Source of the DNA: Apopatocola sp963628785
GTDB taxonomy: Bacteria > Bacillota > Clostridia > Oscillospirales > Oscillospiraceae
Length of the DNA stretch: 64,000 nucleotides
NCBI GenBank assembly: GCA_963628785.1
Contig: CAVGGQ010000001.1
Span: 24,302-88,301, forward strand
Direction: 5' to 3'
Below are positions 16,287 through 24,177 of the stretch, one piece after another (within the stretch, counting starts at the first letter, position 1; each line of letters opens with the position of its first letter). A program made the translations under genes and the position numbers. The notes under the pieces are model-generated. The model had not been told where the DNA came from and did not search any database. It was given only the letters and a program-made list of their open reading frames with translations.

Positions 16287-17138
16287 TCACACCCCGCTGT
16301 AGGCCGAGAAGCCGCCGTCGATCGGCAGCACGACGCCCGTGACAAAGCCCGCGCTCTTGTCGTCTGTGAGGAAGAGAACGGCACCGATGAGCTCCTCGGG
16401 CACGCCGAAGCGTCCCATGGGCGTGGCGTTGATGATCTTGCCGGTGCGCGCCGTCGGCGTGCCGTCGTCATTCCAGAGAAGCTTCGCGTTCTGCGCCGTG
16501 GAGAAGAAGCCCGGTGCAATGGCGTTTACGCGGATGCCGGTCTTGGCAAAATGCACGGCCAGCCACTGCGTGAAGTTGGATACACCCGACTTTGCGGCGG
16601 AGTATGCGGGGATCTTCGTGAGCGGCGTGAAAGCATTCATCGAGCTGATGTTCAGAATGACGCCGTGCGAATCCTCGACCATATCGCGCGCAAACTCCTG
16701 CGTGGGGATGAGCATGCCGAGGATGTTGAGGTTGAATACCTTCGAGAAGCCCTCGGTCGGCAAATCAAAGAAGCTCTTCTTATTGGCATCGAGTAGCGTG
16801 TCCATGGAGAAGAATTCATCGTCTGCGGTCGCAGCGGGATCGTTGCCGCCGGCACCGTTGATGAGAATGTCGCACTTGCCGTACTCTTCCAGCACGGCTT
16901 TGTGCGCTGCGGCGACGCTCTCCTTGTCGGTGACATCCACGGCAAACGCTTTCGCCTCGCCACCCATCGCATGGATCTCGTCCGCGACGGCCTCGGCCTT
17001 GGAGTGTGTGCGGTTCAAAATGGCGACCTTTGCGCCGCACAGGGCGAGCGCTTTGCAGAATTCGCGGCACAGCACACCGGCGCCACCGGTGACCACGGCA
17101 ACTTTATTCGAATAATCGGGTTTGAACGGCAATTCCAT
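16287..17138 (-). CDS. SDR-family D-mannonate oxidoreductase (fructuronate reductase)
   Basis: 283 residues, short-chain dehydrogenase. NAD(P)-binding TGGAGVLCREF near residue 17, NGAGGND, the catalytic SSM...Y-x3-K (PAYSAAK) and the C-terminal TGVVLPIDGGFSAYSGV. The SDR type of UxuB that replaces the long-chain enzyme in many Firmicutes has this DPAATADDEFF insert and ending. With uxaC it gives glucuronate to fructuronate to mannonate; mannonate dehydratase (uxuA) is not in the window. Start ATG 17138 has GGAGG at the right distance. An AraC regulator is divergent. Confidence 0.85.
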   Translation of the reverse strand: MELPFKPDYSNKVAVVTGGAGVLCREFCKALALCGAKVAILNRTHSKAEAVADEIHAMGGEAKAFAVDVTDKESVAAAHKAVLEEYGKCDILINGAGGNDPAATADDEFFSMDTLLDANKKSFFDLPTEGFSKVFNLNILGMLIPTQEFARDMVEDSHGVILNISSMNAFTPLTKIPAYSAAKSGVSNFTQWLAVHFAKTGIRVNAIAPGFFSTAQNAKLLWNDDGTPTARTGKIINATPMGRFGVPEELIGAVLFLTDDKSAGFVTGVVLPIDGGFSAYSGV

Positions 17139-17198
17139 AATAATACCTCCGGATCTTATTTTTGATGTTATTGATGCTATTATATTAGCACACACCGA

Positions 17199-17217
17199 TT
17201 TGCAATAAAATTGCGAA
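17199..17217. promoter_or_regulatory. Inverted repeat between the divergent uronate operon and AraC gene
   Basis: TTTGCAAT-AAA-ATTGCGAA, 7 of 8 arm bases matching, lies in the 158-bp intergenic region. A minus-strand TATAAT (about 17175-17180) lies between it and the dehydrogenase gene. It is a candidate operator. Confidence 0.4.
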
Positions 17218-17296
17218 TTACTTCAAACAATATTGCGCTTCTGCGCATTTTATGATACTCTTAGCCCAAAGAAACCCAAAGGAGATGCATTCGGGA

Positions 17297-18106
17297 ATGG
17301 CGCGGATATTTGAATACCGGGACGATGACTTTTTCTGTCACCACAGCCGCGACGAACACCCGCAGCCGTCCGAATTCTATATGCATGCGCACGAGCGCAC
17401 GGAAGTCTTATATTTTATCTCCGGCGATGCGCAGTATCTTGTTGAGGGCAACACCTATCCGCTGCGCAGTGGCGATGTTCTTTTGATGAAGCCGGCAGAG
17501 GGGCATAAGCTGCAGATCCTCTCTCCGCAGCCGTATGAGCGCATGGTGATCCACTTTTCGTCGTCGCTTCTGCAGGGCATCGACCCGAACGGCATCCTCC
17601 TGCGCCCGCTCGCGGACAAACCCCTCGGCAAGCGAAATCTGTATTTCTCTGAGAAATTTCAAGCCATCTACGAAAACTTCGATGTAAAGGGGAGTGATGA
17701 GCGCATTCGTGTGCACATGCTCATCACGCTGGCCAATGTCCTCGAAACGATATCGTCCCTTGTTCCGAGCCGTGCCGAGGAAGACGATGATGCGGATACT
17801 CTCCCGCACCGCATTTTGCAGCATGTCAATGAGCATCTCTTTGACGAGATATCTCTTGCCTCCGTATCGGAGAAATTCTATCTGAGCCAGTCGCAGCTCA
17901 ACCGCATTTTTCGGGATGCGACCGGAACAACCGTCGCAAAATATATCCGCGTGAAGCGCCTTCTCGCCGCCCGCGAACAGATCCTCGCGGGGCAGGCACC
18001 CGCCGCCGCCGGCGCAGCCTGCGGCTTTCACGACTACTCCACATTCTTCCGCGCCTACCGATCCAAATTCCGCCGCGCCCCGTCCGAGGATGCGAAATCG
18101 ATATGA
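17297..18106 (+). CDS. AraC-family transcriptional regulator with cupin sensor
   Basis: 269 residues from ATG 17297 (in-frame ATGs at 17252 and 17285 are alternatives; the AAAGGAG at 17277-17283 and the spacing are ambiguous). N-terminal cupin: HAHERTEVLYFISGDAQYLVEG and GDVLLMKPAEGHKLQI, the typical effector-binding double-stranded beta-helix. C-terminal AraC DNA-binding domain: ISLASVSEKFYLSQSQLNRIFRDATG and FHDYSTFFRAYRSKFRRAPSE. Divergent from the uxaC operon, so it likely responds to a uronate and activates that operon. Unlike the regulator at 13723 it is intact. Confidence 0.88.
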   Translation: MARIFEYRDDDFFCHHSRDEHPQPSEFYMHAHERTEVLYFISGDAQYLVEGNTYPLRSGDVLLMKPAEGHKLQILSPQPYERMVIHFSSSLLQGIDPNGILLRPLADKPLGKRNLYFSEKFQAIYENFDVKGSDERIRVHMLITLANVLETISSLVPSRAEEDDDADTLPHRILQHVNEHLFDEISLASVSEKFYLSQSQLNRIFRDATGTTVAKYIRVKRLLAAREQILAGQAPAAAGAACGFHDYSTFFRAYRSKFRRAPSEDAKSI

Positions 18107-18110
18107 GAGA

Positions 18111-18151
18111 AAACAGCAGTGTCTGCACAGATGGCAAACGCTGCTGTTTTT
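18111..18151 (+). terminator. Intrinsic terminator of the AraC gene
   Basis: AAACAGCAG (18111-18119) pairs with CTGCTGTTT (18141-18149), followed by TTC; the U-run is TTTTT. It comes 5 bp after the stop codon. Confidence 0.65.
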
Positions 18152-18159
18152 CGCATTAT

Positions 18160-18195
18160 GGCAAAGCACCGCACAACATTGTCTGCGGTGCTGCC
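18160..18195. repeat. Minimal derivative of the foldback element
   Basis: 36 bp: the GGC...GCACCGCACAA start and TTGTCTGCGGTGCTGCC end of the family's left part folded on itself (GCACCGCA with TGCGGTGC). It abuts the stop codon of the minus-strand glycosyltransferase (TTA at 18196) and probably acts as its terminator hairpin. Confidence 0.5.
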
Positions 18196-20076
18196 TTATC
18201 TTACATCGTAGATGGTGATGCCGCCGGAGGAAAAGATGACCGGGTAGTTTGCATCCAAATACTCCGTGATGACGCCGGTTAGGGCGCGCTCGTAATAGCC
18301 GATGTAGACAAAGTCGATGTTCTCACTCCCGCGGTTTGCTTCAAATACCCCGGCATCGGTGAGCATACGGTCGGCGAGCTGCTGCTTGTCCGCATAATTC
18401 AGACCGTGATAATAGAGATAGGAGGCACTGCCGCACTCAATGTTTCGGCCGGTCAGCGTCGCTACGGCGTTGTCGTGGTTATCCTCCGTCAGGAATTTCG
18501 CGTCCGGTTCGGTGTTTTCCAGAATGTACTCCGCCGCTGCGACTTCGTCCGCGGAGAATAGCTCATAGCCATAGCGCGTTGTGCCGGACGCAGCTTCGCG
18601 TACGAGCGTAAACACTCCGGCATTGGAGGAGAGGAAGAGCGCAATGGCGAGCACAATGCTGCGCGCAGAAGCGCTTTCCAACTTCGAGAGCCAGGCACAG
18701 AGCGCATCGGCGCAAACGAAGCACGCGAAAGCGTAGGCAATATAGAGGAGCTTGTTGTTGTCATATACATTCGGTTGGAAAACGACGATCTCGCACAGCA
18801 CAAAAAAAAATATCGCACCCGAGAACGCTGCGCGCTGCTTGCGGGAGACAGAGAAAAAGGCAAACGGCGTCAGCACGAAAATAAACCCGACATTTTTCAC
18901 CCAGAACCACAGCCACGGATACTGCCCGTTGTTCACCCAGTCGATGACGATGCGCAGAAAATGGTCGTTGCCGCCGACGGAACGGAGCGTCCAGATCAAA
19001 AGCTGCGGCACGGCCAGCAGCACGGCGGGAAGCCCGAAGCGGAGCCAGCCGGAGAGCCAATGCCAAGTGAGCTTATCGCGGATGGCGGAATATACGAGCC
19101 AGCTTGCCGCCATGAGGCCGAGCGCAAAATAAGAGTGCGTGTGTACCATCGGCAGAAGCCCACCGAGAATACCCGCAGGTAGGTAAAGACGCGTGTCACC
19201 GCGAAACACCGCGCGGAACAGGAGATACAAAACCGCAAAGAGCGCCGCCCAGCCGAAGAGCGTGGCGCGCTGCGGGAGCAGCATGTCGGCAATGACATTC
19301 ACCCAGCGCATGCCTTTTTCGGTGAGGTTCGTCGGCGTTTTGTAAAAGCCGGAAATGAGGTCGGAGAACGAATAATCCCCGTTCAGAAAATAGATCATGC
19401 CGAGCCCGCCGTTCAGGAAAAAGAAGAGAAAAGCAAGCACCGGCGCATATTTTCTGCGGCAGAACTCGCGGGCGAGAAACCACACGCCGCAGAATACCTG
19501 CGCAAACGCAAAGAACATCGGGATCATATAAGCCCACCGCAGCGGCGTACCGAGAAGGTAAAGGCTCGAGGAAACACTGTCACACAGGAATGGATAGCAG
19601 ATCTGCGTACCCGGCAGGAGATTATACTCCGGCGGGAATGTCTGCTGCTCGGCAATGGATGTGATAAAGCTTAAGTGCATCGCCATGTCGCCGTAGGTGC
19701 ACTGCCCGGTATAGAGCGCGCCGTCTGCATTCCGCAGCGTGTGCGAGAGAATAAGCACAACGGCGAGCACCATGAACGGGACAAAGAGATAGGGGAGAGG
19801 TCGGTCAATTTTACCGCTCTCTGCGCACACCGCACGCTCCCGCTTTGGATAGACCCACAGCACCTGCACTGCAAGACCAATCATGGCAGCGCAAATGTGC
19901 GCTGCCGTTCCGAAACCCCACAGGAAGGCGAACGGCACCGGCACCCACATGGAAAGGAGCGTCCCCATAACGCTGCCGAGCCAAAGCCGGACGGCAAGCC
20001 GCTTTTCCGGGAAAATGCGCTGCGAGATCGCCTCGCCCGCGCTCTGCCAAAGCATAAACAAAAGAACTCCGAGCAT
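18196..20076 (-). CDS. Polytopic membrane glycosyltransferase-like protein
   Basis: 626 residues from ATG 20076 (a TTG at 20106 would add ten residues). More than ten hydrophobic helices, a periplasmic-type loop HTLRNADGALYTGQCTYGDMAMHLSFI after the fourth, and a soluble C-terminal part of about 110 residues (AAEYILENTEPDAKFLTEDNHD...SSGGITIYDV). This layout matches lipid-carrier-dependent GT-C glycosyltransferases or YfhO-like proteins, but I cannot name the exact family. It is transcribed divergently from two other GT-C genes from a promoter that shares its -35 with theirs, which argues for one surface-glycosylation function. Confidence 0.6.
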   Translation of the reverse strand: MLGVLLFMLWQSAGEAISQRIFPEKRLAVRLWLGSVMGTLLSMWVPVPFAFLWGFGTAAHICAAMIGLAVQVLWVYPKRERAVCAESGKIDRPLPYLFVPFMVLAVVLILSHTLRNADGALYTGQCTYGDMAMHLSFITSIAEQQTFPPEYNLLPGTQICYPFLCDSVSSSLYLLGTPLRWAYMIPMFFAFAQVFCGVWFLAREFCRRKYAPVLAFLFFFLNGGLGMIYFLNGDYSFSDLISGFYKTPTNLTEKGMRWVNVIADMLLPQRATLFGWAALFAVLYLLFRAVFRGDTRLYLPAGILGGLLPMVHTHSYFALGLMAASWLVYSAIRDKLTWHWLSGWLRFGLPAVLLAVPQLLIWTLRSVGGNDHFLRIVIDWVNNGQYPWLWFWVKNVGFIFVLTPFAFFSVSRKQRAAFSGAIFFFVLCEIVVFQPNVYDNNKLLYIAYAFACFVCADALCAWLSKLESASARSIVLAIALFLSSNAGVFTLVREAASGTTRYGYELFSADEVAAAEYILENTEPDAKFLTEDNHDNAVATLTGRNIECGSASYLYYHGLNYADKQQLADRMLTDAGVFEANRGSENIDFVYIGYYERALTGVITEYLDANYPVIFSSGGITIYDVR

Positions 20077-20110
20077 GGATCGAAAACCTCTTACTGAAAA
20101 ATACAAATGT

Positions 20111-20162
20111 ATTATAATCGGTCAACGTCTTATTTGCAATAGCAGACCAAGTATGATAAAAT
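20111..20162. promoter_or_regulatory. Divergent promoters sharing one palindromic -35 hexamer
   Basis: The self-complementary hexamer TTGCAA (20134-20139) serves both directions. Plus strand: 17-bp spacer to TAAAAT (20157-20162). Minus strand: 17-bp spacer to TATAAT (plus-strand ATTATA, 20111-20116). RNA polymerase could occupy only one direction at a time. Confidence 0.65.
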
Positions 20163-20200
20163 AAACAGGCAATTTAAAAATCCCGATAGGGGGCTTTTCA

Positions 20201-22213
20201 TTGAAACGATCCCAATTGCGACAGGCAATGATTTTCCTTCTCGCCGCATTGCTCCTCTGCTCCGGTGTTTTTGCGGCCGGGTCACTCATTGATAATGCGG
20301 ATTTCTCCGGTACGGATATTCCGGAAGGCTGGGACATCACGGCCTATTCCGACTCCGACTATTCCGTTTACACGGAAGACGGTGCGCTCGTGATCGAAGC
20401 AAATACGGAGAACGATGTGCGCCTGTGCCAAATGGTCAAGGTAAAGCCGAACACCGCCTATAAGCTGACGGCGGAGATCGCCGCGCAGAATGTAAGCGGC
20501 GGGCGCGGCGTGTGCCTTGCCGTGGATAACTACATGCTTGACGGCACCTACGCCGTCGGCAACGGCAAGCTCGGCGGTTTCGACTGGACGGAAGGATCGC
20601 TCATCGTCCGCACCGGCTCCGACCAGACATACATCAACATCGCGCTCCGCCTCGGAAGCTACAGCGAGATGTCCTCCGGCAAAGCGTATTTCCGCTCGGT
20701 GGAGCTCACAAAGTGCTCGGGCGTCGAGGCTGCCTCGGCCGTTTTTCTCGAGAACACGGCACAGGAACGGTCTTCTCAGACAAACGAGGAGAGCGATGAG
20801 GCGCGCACAATCCGCCTCAAGTCCTATCTGCACCTTTTCATCGTTTGCTCCGTCGTCCTCTCCTGCGTCTTCCTTTGGGGCTTCTACCGCAATCGCAATA
20901 CCTTCTACTCTGTCCCTGCAGAGAAAAAGACGGTACGGCGCTGCTTTGCCCTGCTGATCCTCGTCGGCCTGCTCCTTCGTATGCTTCTCACCATCATCTT
21001 CGGCGGACACGACTACGATATGAATTGCTGGATCGCCTGGGGACGTGACATTGCTTCCAACGGTACGGCACAATTCTATACTGCCGCCGGCCATGAGTGG
21101 TACGACTACCCGCCCACTTATATGCTCGTCCTTGCACTTATCACGCATATCCTGAATTTTCTGCACATTTCCGCAAACACGGGTGCGGGCATATTTGCCT
21201 TCATGCTCCCTGCGTACATTGCGGATGCCTGCACCGGCGTTGTGCTGATGCATTTGGCCCAGAAACGCGGCTTCTCGGAGAGCGCGTGCCTGTTCTTAGG
21301 TGGAATATGTATCTTCAACCCCGCCGCAGTCATTCTCTCCGGCGCATGGGGACAGATCGATTCGATCCTGACGCTGCTCCTCCTGCTGAGCTTTTCGGAA
21401 CTGCTGCAAAACCGTCGGATCTCTGCTGGAGCGATCTACGGCCTTGCCATTATGACGAAGTGGCAGGCACTTATTTACGGCCCGGTGCTCGCGGCAGCGT
21501 ATCTTCTTTCCGTTCGCTCCCGGAATGATGCAGTGCGCACACTCGGCGGCGTAGCGGCGGCTGTGGCCGTGATCCTCGGCGTATCGCTCCCGTTCCACGG
21601 TGACCAATGCCTTTTCTGGGTTGTGGAACGATTTCTGCAGTCGGCGGGCGGCTACGACTATGCCAGCGTGGAAGCCTATAACTTCATGGCGCTCTGCGGC
21701 GGCAACTGGACGGCTTCTTCCGATAGCATTTTCCTCGGCATCAGCTACAAAGCCTTTGGTACGGACGCCATCGTGCTTGCCGTCGGCATCTCCATCGCAA
21801 TGCTCGTGCGTTCGCGTTGCCGCAAAGGCGCGGATATACTGCAGCGCACACCCGGAACGCTCTACATTTCCGCTGCTTTCTGCATGTTTATGATCTTCAC
21901 ATTCGGACACTATATGCACGAGCGCTATGCTTTCCCGGTCATGGCGCTGCTCCTCTTCGGCTATGTTTGCACGCGCGAGGCGCGGCTTCTCGCCTGTTCC
22001 ATGCAGCTGAGCGTTGTGCTTGCGCTCAACGAGGCCACAGCCATGTATGTCGTCTCCAACGCTGCGACTTCGGCCGTTCGCGGCACGACACAGCACAATG
22101 TCGTAGTGGCCGTATGTTCGATTTTCGAGGTGCTGACCTTTGCCTATACGGCGTATGTCTGTCTGCAGCATCAATTTGCCGACAAAAACGGGGAGGTGGC
22201 GCGCGATGCGTAA
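20201..22213 (+). CDS. GT-C membrane glycosyltransferase with N-terminal extracellular beta-sandwich
   Basis: 670 residues, TTG start at 20201 behind AGGGGGC. Signal-like helix (10-27), then a 150-residue carbohydrate-binding-like sandwich (IDNADFSGTDIPEGW ... YFRSVELTKC, CBM4/CBM6 style), then about ten helices starting near residue 205. Between helices is GGHDYDMNCWIAWGRDI, resembling the first-loop DxD-type region of polyprenyl-phosphate mannosyltransferases (GT87/GT39-like), then YDYPPTYML, GAWGQIDSI and YGLAIMTKWQAL. Probably transfers a sugar from a polyprenyl phosphate on the outer face. Overlaps the PMT gene by 8 bp, so the two are co-translated. Confidence 0.7.
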   Translation: MKRSQLRQAMIFLLAALLLCSGVFAAGSLIDNADFSGTDIPEGWDITAYSDSDYSVYTEDGALVIEANTENDVRLCQMVKVKPNTAYKLTAEIAAQNVSGGRGVCLAVDNYMLDGTYAVGNGKLGGFDWTEGSLIVRTGSDQTYINIALRLGSYSEMSSGKAYFRSVELTKCSGVEAASAVFLENTAQERSSQTNEESDEARTIRLKSYLHLFIVCSVVLSCVFLWGFYRNRNTFYSVPAEKKTVRRCFALLILVGLLLRMLLTIIFGGHDYDMNCWIAWGRDIASNGTAQFYTAAGHEWYDYPPTYMLVLALITHILNFLHISANTGAGIFAFMLPAYIADACTGVVLMHLAQKRGFSESACLFLGGICIFNPAAVILSGAWGQIDSILTLLLLLSFSELLQNRRISAGAIYGLAIMTKWQALIYGPVLAAAYLLSVRSRNDAVRTLGGVAAAVAVILGVSLPFHGDQCLFWVVERFLQSAGGYDYASVEAYNFMALCGGNWTASSDSIFLGISYKAFGTDAIVLAVGISIAMLVRSRCRKGADILQRTPGTLYISAAFCMFMIFTFGHYMHERYAFPVMALLLFGYVCTREARLLACSMQLSVVLALNEATAMYVVSNAATSAVRGTTQHNVVVAVCSIFEVLTFAYTAYVCLQHQFADKNGEVARDA

Positions 22214-23963
22214 TTTCATTGTTTCTTCCGAGCGAAACACTCGCCTCGATAAAGGCGACCGCCGCCTCATGTGGGCGATCACGATCCTCTATACGATTTT
22301 CACCCTGCTGAATCTCGGCACGCTTTCGTTCCCGACGAGCGTGTATACCACGAGCGACTCCGAGACCGTGCAGCTCGACCTCGGCGCGGAATACGATGTC
22401 GCCGAGATATGGATCAACGGCAACATCGCCGAGGGCACTGTGGTCTTCACTGCAGATGACGGTGTGATCGCCGAATACTCGCAGACCTACGGCAATATGT
22501 TCTCGTGGCGGATCGTCAACACGACCATGCACACCCGGTACATCACGATCCGGCGCACCTCGGGGAAAATCTCCTTGAACGAGATCGCTTTCTTCGATTC
22601 CGAAGGCACTCTTCTCCCGGCAGTGCTCGGCGAAGGCACGAGCCTCGGCGCGGAGCTCGTCGATGAGCAGAACACCGTTCCCGAAGAGATCGGCTATATG
22701 AACGGCATGTATTTCGATGAGATCTACCACGCCCGCACGGCGTACGAGTTCATCCACTGCATGAGCGTGTACGAATGGACGCACCCGCCGCTCGGCAAGA
22801 TCATCATTATGCTCGGCATCCTCATTTTTGGCATGAAGCCGTTCGGCTGGCGCTTTATGCCGGCTCTGTTCGGCGCAGCTATGATTCCGATTTTCTTCAC
22901 GCTCGCCAAGCGCCTCTTCCGGCGGAGAGATTTTGCGTTCCTCGCCGCTGCGCTCCTCGTCCTCGACACGATGCACTATACGCAGACGCGCATCGCAACG
23001 GTCGATGTGTTCATACTCTTCTTTATTCTCCTCATGTATCTCTTCATGACCGACTACATTCAGCGGGACTACATGACCGCGCCGATGAAAAAGCTCTTTC
23101 TCCCGCTCGGCGCGTGCGGCGTGAGCTTCGGTTTCGGCGTCGCGTCCAAGTGGACGGGACTCTATGCCGGCGCGGGACTTGCCGTCATCTTTTTCGTACA
23201 CATGATCCGCATCGGTCTCTCCTGTAAAGGTGACAGAAAAAAAGTACGCCTCTTCTGGCACCGCACATGGCTCACGGTCGCGTTTTGCTGCGTGTTCTTC
23301 CTCGCGATACCCGCGCTCATCTATTACCTTTCGTACATTCCCTTCTACCGCTATGAGGCGTCGAAGGGAACATCTGTCGATACGCTCGCTCTTCTCATTC
23401 AGCAGCAAAAGTCGATGTACAGCTACCACAGCGGCCTGACCGCTACGCACACCTGCCAGTCCACCTGGTACGAGTGGCCGTTCACCTCGTGCTCAGTGTG
23501 GTTCTACTTCAAGTCGCTCGACGGCAACAAGGTCTCGAACATTTCCTCTACCGGCAGCCCCGCCGTGTGGTGGGTGAGCGCCGTCGGCACCATCCTGCTC
23601 GCCGTGGAAGTCGTCTTCCGCCGCACAAAGCACGAGAATGCTCACTGGAAACAGGCGGGATGCATCCTGCTCGCCGCCATTGCAGCCAACTATCTGCCGT
23701 GGACGCTCGTCCCGCGCTGCACATTCCAGTATCATTTCTTCACAACCTTCCCCTTCGTGGTGCTCGCCGCCATTTTCTTCCTGCAGCATCTCGATGAGAA
23801 AGGGGAAGTGAGCGCGAAAATCAAATGGATCTGGCTCGGTGCTGCCGCAGCCTATTTTCTCCTGCTCCTCCCCGCCGTCTCCGGTATCCCCATGCCGCGC
23901 CTCTACGCGCAGTTCCTCGAGTACGCTCTCCCGAGCGCCCAGCTCTTCTTCGGCGCCGTTTAA
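22206..23963 (+). CDS. PMT-type dolichyl/polyprenyl-phosphate-mannose protein O-mannosyltransferase (GT39)
   Basis: 585 residues. One helix, an extracellular F5/8-like beta domain (VYTTSDSETVQLDLGAEYDVAEIWINGNI ... RYITIRRTSGKISLNEIAFF), then the PMT core: MYFDEIYHARTAYEFIH with the catalytic Asp-Glu, EWTHPPLGK, GWRFMPALFGAAMIPI, DTMHYTQTRIATVDVF and VASKWTGLYAGAG. These are classical PMT/Pmt-Mtb motifs. The reaction moves mannose (or another sugar) from a lipid phosphate to Ser/Thr of secreted proteins. GAGGTGG precedes ATG 22206. The fused discoidin-like domain in the first loop may help capture substrates. Confidence 0.88.
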   Translation: MRNFIVSSERNTRLDKGDRRLMWAITILYTIFTLLNLGTLSFPTSVYTTSDSETVQLDLGAEYDVAEIWINGNIAEGTVVFTADDGVIAEYSQTYGNMFSWRIVNTTMHTRYITIRRTSGKISLNEIAFFDSEGTLLPAVLGEGTSLGAELVDEQNTVPEEIGYMNGMYFDEIYHARTAYEFIHCMSVYEWTHPPLGKIIIMLGILIFGMKPFGWRFMPALFGAAMIPIFFTLAKRLFRRRDFAFLAAALLVLDTMHYTQTRIATVDVFILFFILLMYLFMTDYIQRDYMTAPMKKLFLPLGACGVSFGFGVASKWTGLYAGAGLAVIFFVHMIRIGLSCKGDRKKVRLFWHRTWLTVAFCCVFFLAIPALIYYLSYIPFYRYEASKGTSVDTLALLIQQQKSMYSYHSGLTATHTCQSTWYEWPFTSCSVWFYFKSLDGNKVSNISSTGSPAVWWVSAVGTILLAVEVVFRRTKHENAHWKQAGCILLAAIAANYLPWTLVPRCTFQYHFFTTFPFVVLAAIFFLQHLDEKGEVSAKIKWIWLGAAAAYFLLLLPAVSGIPMPRLYAQFLEYALPSAQLFFGAV

Positions 23964-24079
23964 CGAAAAACCGCGCCCCTGCCGGAAAACCTTTTTCGAA
24001 GACTTTAAGAAAAAACATTGAAAATGTAGCGTATCTTCACAAGGTGTTCATAAAAATTTTGCAAGGGGATAATTTTTTG

Positions 24080-24108
24080 TTGAAATTAACCATCGAAGAT
24101 GGTATAAT
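24080..24108 (+). promoter_or_regulatory. Sigma-A promoter of the AfuABC-like operon
   Basis: -35 TTGAAA (24080-24085), 17-bp spacer, consensus -10 TATAAT (24103-24108). It lies in a 214-bp gap that otherwise shows only AT-rich sequence. Confidence 0.8.
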
Positions 24109-24177
24109 CCACGGTACAAAGAGAGACGGCGGCATTTTGTCCGTCACTCTCGGAAAAAAACATTTAGGAGGATACCA

